In this document: in pieces, positions 5,253 through 9,458 of the stretch
Position numbering within the stretch: position 1 is the stretch's first letter
Layout: the number at the start of each line of letters is the position of its first letter
Assembly: GCA_002308235.1 (NCBI GenBank)
Contig: DBVS01000023.1
Span: 11,461 to 20,918, forward strand
DNA from: Lachnospiraceae bacterium UBA1258
GTDB taxonomy: Bacteria > Bacillota > Clostridia > Lachnospirales > Lachnospiraceae
Direction of reading: 5' to 3'
DNA: 9,458 nucleotides
Translations under genes and position numbers: made by a program
The notes under the pieces: model-generated
The model's input: the letters and a program-made list of their open reading frames with translations, nothing else
The model's database searches: none
What the model was told of the DNA's origin: nothing

Positions 5253-7609
5253 TCAATCATCCCCGCAATTATCTTCTGCGCCTCTTCAAACTCTATTTCC
5301 GAAATGTATTTCTTTGCTTCTTCCAGTTTGGAAACAGTACTTCCGTCCGTTTCCGCCGCCATGAGTTCATCCAAAAGCTTCACGGAATCGGTTCTGTTGT
5401 TTCTTTCGATATGCTCGAGCAGCTTCCTGAGAATGTCGGAAACCGCCAGATTCCCCTGCTTTTCCGAAGTGACCTCGGACTTTTCCAAAACACCGAAATC
5501 CGTTTCGAAAGCAACCAATCCTTCTTTGGCCCGGTTCCATTCAAGTTTCGCAAGCTTTACCGCTGCCGAAACATAATCCATATCCCCCTGACGGGATCTT
5601 GCTTCCAGACGTCTCGCGGTATGATAGAGGTCTGTTGCGCCCACGTTTCTTGCATTGCCCTTTAAGGAGTGGAACAAAAGGATCAGATCCTGTAAGCTTG
5701 AAGTTTCAACAAACTTATCAAGGTTTTCCATGCCCTTATCCGCATTATCCGTAAAGAAACCGGAAATCCTTGCATACTGCTCTAAGTCCCCGCCCACATA
5801 TTTAAGGCCCTCGGTGAGGCTTATATCGTAATTCCGTAACATTTCCGCATACTCTTCAATGGTTTCTTTACTGTAGGCGGCCCCCGCACGGGAATCTATC
5901 CTGGTCACCAGTCTTTCGGGGAGGTGCTCCGAAAGTTCTTTTTCAAGTTCGACCCAGTCTATTGGCTTATAAAGGCATCCGTCAAAGCCCTTACTCATAA
6001 AGAGTTCCCTCTTATCGGAGGTAACATCCGCCGTAAGGACCAGTATTGGCGTATGTTTATCGCCGTCAATCTCCCGAATGTGTTCCATGGCGGCAATACC
6101 GTCTGTTCCGGGCATCATATAATCCATAAGCACCAGATCGGGCTTTTCTTCTTTAAACCGCTTGTAGCTTTCCTCCGCATTCTCCGCGGTGACCACATGC
6201 ATGAAGGTCTTCTTAAGAAGCGACTTTACCACGCTCAGATTCATGCGGTTGTCGTCAACCACCAGGATCTTTGCATCCGGGGCGATAAAGGAACCGCCTC
6301 CGTACTCGTTTCCCGAAACTTCGGAAACATCCCCGATCTCCTGTGTTACGGTGAAAAAGAATCTGCTTCCCTTCCCGTACTCACTTTCAACATCGATCCT
6401 GGAGCCGAAAAGTTCCGCAAGGCCCTCCGCAATGGCAAGACCCAGACCCGTTCCTTCGATATTTCTGTTATTTGTAAGATCCGCCCTCTCAAAGCTTGAG
6501 AAAATGGTCTTAAGGGCACTCTTTTCTATTCCGATACCCGTGTCCTTCACTTCAAAAAACAATGCTATCCTGTCGCCCGCCGTGCCTCTGTTGCAGACTC
6601 TGAAGGTAACACAGCCTTCCTTTGTGTATTTAAGGGCGTTTGACAGAAGATTGGTAATGATCTGCAGGAGTTTTCGCATATCGCCCTTAAGGACCTTGGG
6701 CACGTCCTTATCGACTTCCATCAAGAACTCGAGTCCCTTATTCGAAGCTTCTTTTCCGAAGTAGGCACTTAAATTGTTTAGCATCTCGGAAAAATCGTAG
6801 GGCTCGTTTATAAGTTCTTCTTTGACCGCATTGAGCCTTGAAAACTGCAGCACTTGATTGATTTCAAAAAGCAGCTGCTTTCCCGCGGATTCCACGTTCT
6901 GGGAGTATTCCCTTATGGTTTCGCTCTCGGTTTCCCGAAAGATCATTTCGTTCATACCCATCATCATGTTGATGGGGGTTCGGATCTCATGGCTCATATT
7001 GGCAAGGAAACGGCTTTTCGCGTTGCTTGCTTCCTCCGCGATCTCCTTCTGTTTCCTGTACTGGGCAATATATGCCATAAAGATGAGGCCGATGCCGAGT
7101 CCCTCAAGGACAAAACCCGAAACACGGTCCAGTATCATGTCCTTTTCCGAATTGTAGGCGGTAACATATTCCGGATGCACAAAGGCAAAATAGCAGACAC
7201 CCACATAATATATGGTCTCGACAGTCTCCATTATTATCAGGAGTTTTCCTCTGAACATGAGGAATGAAAATACCATCGAAAATGCAAAGAAATAGGGTAT
7301 TGAACCGTCAATTCCCCCCATCTCAAAGAAAAGCAGGGTGAAAAGGCCAATAAAAATCGTCACGGTAGTGATGATGTAACCTATGACGTATTTGCCGGTC
7401 TTATCCACGTACCAAAGAAGAAGGACACTTAAAAAAGCGGCCATGAAATTAATAAGTCCCGCGGCCACCGAAAGACCCATTACTATACTCTGAACTCCTG
7501 CTATGATACTGACCGCAATGCCCGCAATACCAAGGACTTTAAAGAGCGTAACGTCAATGGCTGAATCTTTCTTGAGATAATGCCAGAATTTTTCCCTTAA
7601 TCCCTTCAT
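5249..7609 (-). CDS. Hybrid sensor histidine kinase (6 TM-HisKA-HATPase-REC-HPt)
   Basis: This is a 786-residue membrane kinase. About six TM helices (roughly 22-42, 45-68, 74-95, 103-119, 123-143, 163-182) form the sensor, with no large extracellular domain. Next come HisKA with H207 (ANMSHEIRTP), HATPase_c with the N box (ITNLLSNALKY, about 317-327), G1 DTGIGIE at 356-362 and G2 GTGLGLA; REC with D452/D453, D496 (LMDYMMPGTDG) and K548 (YKP); and HPt with H647 (FHSLKGNARNVGA). A helical tail (about 712-786) of the type often found at hybrid-kinase C-termini closes it. The full relay H207 to D496 to H647 to the next gene's D57 is therefore intact. The ATG at 7609 is chosen for GGAG 7 bases upstream; an ATG at 7633 overlaps the previous stop (TGATG) but has poor ribosome-site spacing. 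The stimulus is unknown; the all-TM sensor suggests a membrane-related or lipophilic cue (inference). Confidence 0.93.
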   Translation of the reverse strand: MKGLREKFWHYLKKDSAIDVTLFKVLGIAGIAVSIIAGVQSIVMGLSVAAGLINFMAAFLSVLLLWYVDKTGKYVIGYIITTVTIFIGLFTLLFFEMGGIDGSIPYFFAFSMVFSFLMFRGKLLIIMETVETIYYVGVCYFAFVHPEYVTAYNSEKDMILDRVSGFVLEGLGIGLIFMAYIAQYRKQKEIAEEASNAKSRFLANMSHEIRTPINMMMGMNEMIFRETESETIREYSQNVESAGKQLLFEINQVLQFSRLNAVKEELINEPYDFSEMLNNLSAYFGKEASNKGLEFLMEVDKDVPKVLKGDMRKLLQIITNLLSNALKYTKEGCVTFRVCNRGTAGDRIALFFEVKDTGIGIEKSALKTIFSSFERADLTNNRNIEGTGLGLAIAEGLAELFGSRIDVESEYGKGSRFFFTVTQEIGDVSEVSGNEYGGGSFIAPDAKILVVDDNRMNLSVVKSLLKKTFMHVVTAENAEESYKRFKEEKPDLVLMDYMMPGTDGIAAMEHIREIDGDKHTPILVLTADVTSDKRELFMSKGFDGCLYKPIDWVELEKELSEHLPERLVTRIDSRAGAAYSKETIEEYAEMLRNYDISLTEGLKYVGGDLEQYARISGFFTDNADKGMENLDKFVETSSLQDLILLFHSLKGNARNVGATDLYHTARRLEARSRQGDMDYVSAAVKLAKLEWNRAKEGLVAFETDFGVLEKSEVTSEKQGNLAVSDILRKLLEHIERNNRTDSVKLLDELMAAETDGSTVSKLEEAKKYISEIEFEEAQKIIAGMIE

Positions 7610-7616
7610 ACACTTT

Positions 7617-7623
7617 CTCCGCC
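7617..7623 (-). promoter_or_regulatory. Ribosome binding site of the hybrid kinase
   Basis: GGCGGAG ends 7 bases before the ATG at 7609. It supports that start over the ATG at 7633, which would add MSKRRRKC to the N-terminus. Confidence 0.65.
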
Positions 7624-7632
7624 TTTTACTCA

Positions 7633-8310
7633 TCAGAATGTGGCTCTGCCTCCGATTCGAGCTACATTGACGCCCAAAGCAATGGCGCTGTTAATACTGT
7701 CAACTCTGCTCTGTTCTGCCCGGTCTCTGGCAACCTGCAGTTTTTGGTTTATTGCAGCCTCTTCTTTCCATCGGGCAATCTGCTTGTCCAAAAGATTCAT
7801 ATATGCGGAAAGGGAATCCGCGCGATTTTCTTCCGCCAGCTTCATTAAATACGCGGCAGACTGGGGAAATCTGATTTCCTGAGGGATAAAAGCCACCGCT
7901 TCCATATTTTCTTCGAGAACACGGTTACCGGCCGATATATTGGCGTTTATTTTATCAAGCATGGGCTGATACTTTTTCATTTCCGCATCCTGGGCAACCT
8001 TTGTCATTGCTCCCACTATGCGCGACCAGACAAATACGCCGCCGGCCAATGCTGCAGGTACAGCTATTATTAAAAGCAGGCCTTGAACCGTATCCTGTAC
8101 AAGAAGCCAAAACACAAACATTAACACAGGCAGAAGCCATATCCAGCGCCACCTGGTTTTCTTGTATACCTTTTCCAGTGTCTCCATAGCCACTGCTCTG
8201 TACTTTGCTTCGATTGCATCAGCTTCATCGTAATATCTGTAAGCCTCTGTGCAAACATCTTTTGCTTTTGCAAACTTCTGATAAAATTCATTTCCGGTAT
8301 TGTTTTCCAT
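7633..8310 (-). CDS. Two-TM, coiled-coil-flanked membrane protein of unknown function, first gene of the signalling operon
   Basis: This is a 225-residue protein with no signal peptide. A charged, probably helical N-terminal region (1-54) precedes two TM helices (about 55-72, WRWIWLLPVLMFVFW, and about 77-95, LLLIIAVPAALAGGVFVW) joined by a very short loop. A long helical, coiled-coil-prone cytoplasmic region follows (about 105-205, rich in Ala, Glu, Lys, Gln), then a glycine-containing tail ending ARIGGRATF. Both flanks should be cytoplasmic. I do not recognise the family. The ATG at 8310 has GGAGG 8 bases upstream; a TTG at 8325 overlapping that site was rejected. Its TGA overlaps the first possible ATG of the kinase gene, so it is probably co-expressed and may be an accessory or scaffolding partner of the kinase (inference). 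Confidence 0.8.
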   Translation of the reverse strand: MENNTGNEFYQKFAKAKDVCTEAYRYYDEADAIEAKYRAVAMETLEKVYKKTRWRWIWLLPVLMFVFWLLVQDTVQGLLLIIAVPAALAGGVFVWSRIVGAMTKVAQDAEMKKYQPMLDKINANISAGNRVLEENMEAVAFIPQEIRFPQSAAYLMKLAEENRADSLSAYMNLLDKQIARWKEEAAINQKLQVARDRAEQSRVDSINSAIALGVNVARIGGRATF

Positions 8311-8318
8311 ATGAGTAT

Positions 8319-8323
8319 CCTCC
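8319..8323 (-). promoter_or_regulatory. Ribosome binding site of the coiled-coil membrane protein
   Basis: GGAGG with an 8-base spacer to ATG 8310 settles the start; the TTG at 8325 overlaps the site itself and is not plausible. Confidence 0.8.
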
Positions 8324-8343
8324 AAAAAAAGTTGTTTTCAATC

Positions 8344-8360
8344 GGGCTTACGTTTTGCCC
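8344..8360 (-). other. Small hairpin in the 5' leader of the signalling operon
   Basis: GGGC-AAAACGTAA-GCCC is a 4-bp G/C stem with a 9-base loop, inside a leader of about 90 bases, the only G/C-rich patch in a very A/T-rich stretch. No known riboswitch consensus was recognised. Its role, if any, is unknown. Confidence 0.25.
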
Positions 8361-8408
8361 TTCTGATACATATACAGATTTAAAAAGCAAAAGGTTTTAA
8401 TAAAAAAA

Positions 8409-8437
8409 ATTATATATTTTGGTTTTAAAAAACTCAA
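8409..8437 (-). promoter_or_regulatory. Promoter of the signalling operon
   Basis: On the minus strand TTGAGT (8432-8437) and a perfect TATAAT (8409-8414) are separated by exactly 17 bp in A/T-rich DNA. This matches the housekeeping sigma-A consensus and predicts a leader of about 90 bases before the ATG at 8310. Confidence 0.75.
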
Positions 8438-8468
8438 TATTTTTTCCGAACAGAAATTTTCTTTATTT

Positions 8469-8491
8469 CACCGCCTGCTCGGTGGTATAAT
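8469..8491 (+). promoter_or_regulatory. Extended -10 promoter of the GDPD gene with an overlapping inverted repeat
   Basis: TGGTATAAT (8483-8491) is a perfect extended -10 element with only a weak -35 about 17 bp upstream (ttattt near 8463). The inverted repeat caccg-cctgct-cggtg (8469-8484) fills the spacer and overlaps the TG motif, placed as an operator would be. The predicted transcript starts near 8498, leaving a leader of about 46 bases. Confidence 0.6.
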
Positions 8492-8543
8492 TTCGTGGGT
8501 TGGATAGTGGAAAACCTAATGGACTTGAGGCAGGAGTAGAAAA

Positions 8544-9368
8544 ATGATTAAACTGAAACCGATTAAAAGCAAGAAAGACATCTATATCGCGGGACACCGC
8601 GGAAGTCAGGGCGGTAATGTGATTGGAAATACCACCGCCGCATTTATGGCAGCCCTTTATCAGGGTGCGGAATTAATTGAACTTGATGTGGCAAAATCAA
8701 AAGACGGTACTTACTATCTTTTTCATACCGGAGAGGAAAAACTGAGACTTCACGGAAGAAAACACTTTGAAGAGTACACGGACAAAGAACTTGCCAAGAT
8801 GCGAATGCACAATATCTTCAACGATCCGACAAATTATGCTCCGGAAAAGGTATTTGACGTATTGCCGAAATTCAAAGGACGCAACTGCATTATGAACGTC
8901 GACAGAAGCGTAAAATATTGGGAAGATTTTCTTCCCAAGTTAGATGCACTGGGCATGAACGATCAACTTCTTTTAAAGGCGGCTCCCTCCGAGGAAGCAC
9001 TTAAAAACCTTGAAAAGTACGGTCCAAAGATTCCGTTCCTTGCCATTATTTCCGACCGGAATCTCGATCAGATTGAACTGTGTGAAAAATATAAGATCAA
9101 CTTCGCCGGCGTGGAGCTTCTTTTTACCGAAGATTCCTCTCCCATCTTTGAAAAGGGTATCGTTGAAAAACTCCACCGTAAGGGAAGGATTGCGTATGTA
9201 AACGCTCTTCAGTGGTCTGCCGAGTGTAACCTTAATGCATGGCACAATGACGAAGTATCCATCACAGGCAACCCCGACGCAGGCTGGGGCTGGCTTGCTG
9301 ACAAGGGCTTCGATGTAATCCAGACGGACTACATTTCAGCGCTTAAGAAATACCTTGCGGAACGCTGA
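8544..9368 (+). CDS. Glycerophosphodiester phosphodiesterase (GDPD) family protein
   Basis: This is a 274-residue protein with no signal peptide or TM helix, so probably cytoplasmic. GDPD enzymes are metal-dependent TIM barrels that split glycerophosphodiesters into sn-glycerol 3-phosphate and an alcohol. Visible landmarks are H18 in GHRGSQGG, then GNTTAAF, the metal-site strand IELDVAKSKDG (E46, D48), a second catalytic-type histidine H61 in LFHTGEE, MNVD near D120, and the C-terminal GFDVIQTDYIS strand. It departs from the common pattern: GNT replaces PENT, and HTGE replaces the usual HD. From memory, a related Clostridia clade shares these changes, so substrate preference may differ. AGGAG lies 7 bases before the ATG. 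It is transcribed alone, divergent from the signalling operon, and ends in a strong terminator. Confidence 0.88.
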   Translation: MIKLKPIKSKKDIYIAGHRGSQGGNVIGNTTAAFMAALYQGAELIELDVAKSKDGTYYLFHTGEEKLRLHGRKHFEEYTDKELAKMRMHNIFNDPTNYAPEKVFDVLPKFKGRNCIMNVDRSVKYWEDFLPKLDALGMNDQLLLKAAPSEEALKNLEKYGPKIPFLAIISDRNLDQIELCEKYKINFAGVELLFTEDSSPIFEKGIVEKLHRKGRIAYVNALQWSAECNLNAWHNDEVSITGNPDAGWGWLADKGFDVIQTDYISALKKYLAER

Positions 9369-9418
9369 ATCTGAACGCGCCCGATACTTAAATCACACCG
9401 ACAAACGACTTGAAGCAA

Positions 9419-9453
9419 AAAGGCTTCGGAACAATTCCGAAGCCTTTCTTTTT
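9419..9453 (+). terminator. Rho-independent terminator of the GDPD gene
   Basis: A perfect 13-bp stem (aaaggcttcggaa / ttccgaagccttt, 9419-9431 and 9435-9447) with a 3-base loop is followed by ctttttc. It ends the GDPD transcript about 50 bp after the stop codon. The left arm begins in a run of As, so it could also act on the opposite strand. The 50 bp between stop and hairpin hold nothing else recognisable. Confidence 0.92.
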
Positions 9454-9458
9454 CTCTA

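Noticed and set aside
5924..6764. Two 191-codon plus-strand open frames (5924-6499 and 6189-6764)
   Set aside because: Both are antisense to the REC and HATPase parts of the hybrid kinase, whose motifs are unmistakable; no independent ribosome site or domain.
8311..8325. TTG start for the coiled-coil membrane protein at 8325
   Set aside because: It would overlap the GGAGG that serves the ATG at 8310 and has no ribosome site of its own.
8365..8379. Palindrome-like ctgatacatatacag
   Set aside because: The halves do not pair beyond three end bases; it is not a true inverted repeat.
8311..8402. Possible c-di-GMP-type riboswitch in the leader (GGGCAAAACGTAAGCCC)
   Set aside because: The GGCAAA-like and acg-aa-gcc strings recall the class I motif, but the second helix, the tetraloop receptor and the expected length are missing.
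1..9458. Mobile element, CRISPR, phage defence, tRNA or rRNA content
   Set aside because: No transposase or integrase, no spaced repeats, no defence domains and no tRNA-like or rRNA-like sequence were seen on either strand.

Overview
The window looks like a chromosomal stretch from a Gram-positive anaerobe of the Clostridia, most likely Lachnospiraceae (Butyrivibrio-like). This is inferred from moderate G+C, strong AGGAGG-type ribosome sites, lipoproteins with long Ser/Ala/Val/Thr-rich linkers just after the lipidated cysteine, a GH130-type enzyme tail and a Clostridia-type hybrid histidine kinase. I see no transposase, phage gene, tRNA, rRNA or CRISPR array.

Layout. (1) 1-171 (+) is the last 56 codons of a GH130-like mannoside phosphorylase. 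It converges on the next operon, and one hairpin (about 181-206) serves both strands. (2) 218-4506 (-) is a compact five-gene operon, read right to left: lipoprotein D (3526-4506), a 53-residue membrane hairpin protein (3344-3505), lipoprotein C (2465-3298), a secreted protein with a C-terminal FlgD-like Ig fold (1696-2451) and lipoprotein A with a Big_2-like domain (218-1681). The three lipoproteins share the same architecture: lipobox, 39-51 residue SAS/SVS linker, then beta-rich domains with G-x-W and dG[TS] motifs. (3) 4638-8310 (-) is a signalling operon: a coiled-coil two-TM protein, a six-TM hybrid kinase (HisKA-HATPase-REC-HPt) and a REC-LuxR-type HTH response regulator. The genes overlap or sit only a few bases apart. 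The operon has a good promoter (TTGAGT-17-TATAAT) and a hairpin terminator that includes the regulator's stop codon. (4) 8544-9368 (+) is a divergently transcribed glycerophosphodiester phosphodiesterase-family gene with an extended -10 promoter and a strong terminator.

How it may fit together. The signalling operon can carry out a complete His-Asp-His-Asp phosphorelay ending in a DNA-binding regulator. The cell-surface operon lies directly downstream on the same strand, separated by a terminator and about 130 bp that carry two copies of a 13-bp dyad-like element. The distal copy abuts a TTGACA box. The simplest hypothesis is that the phosphorelay controls the surface lipoprotein operon, but this is inference. 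Most annotated starts were moved inward from the longest open frame because a clear Shine-Dalgarno sequence marks a downstream ATG.
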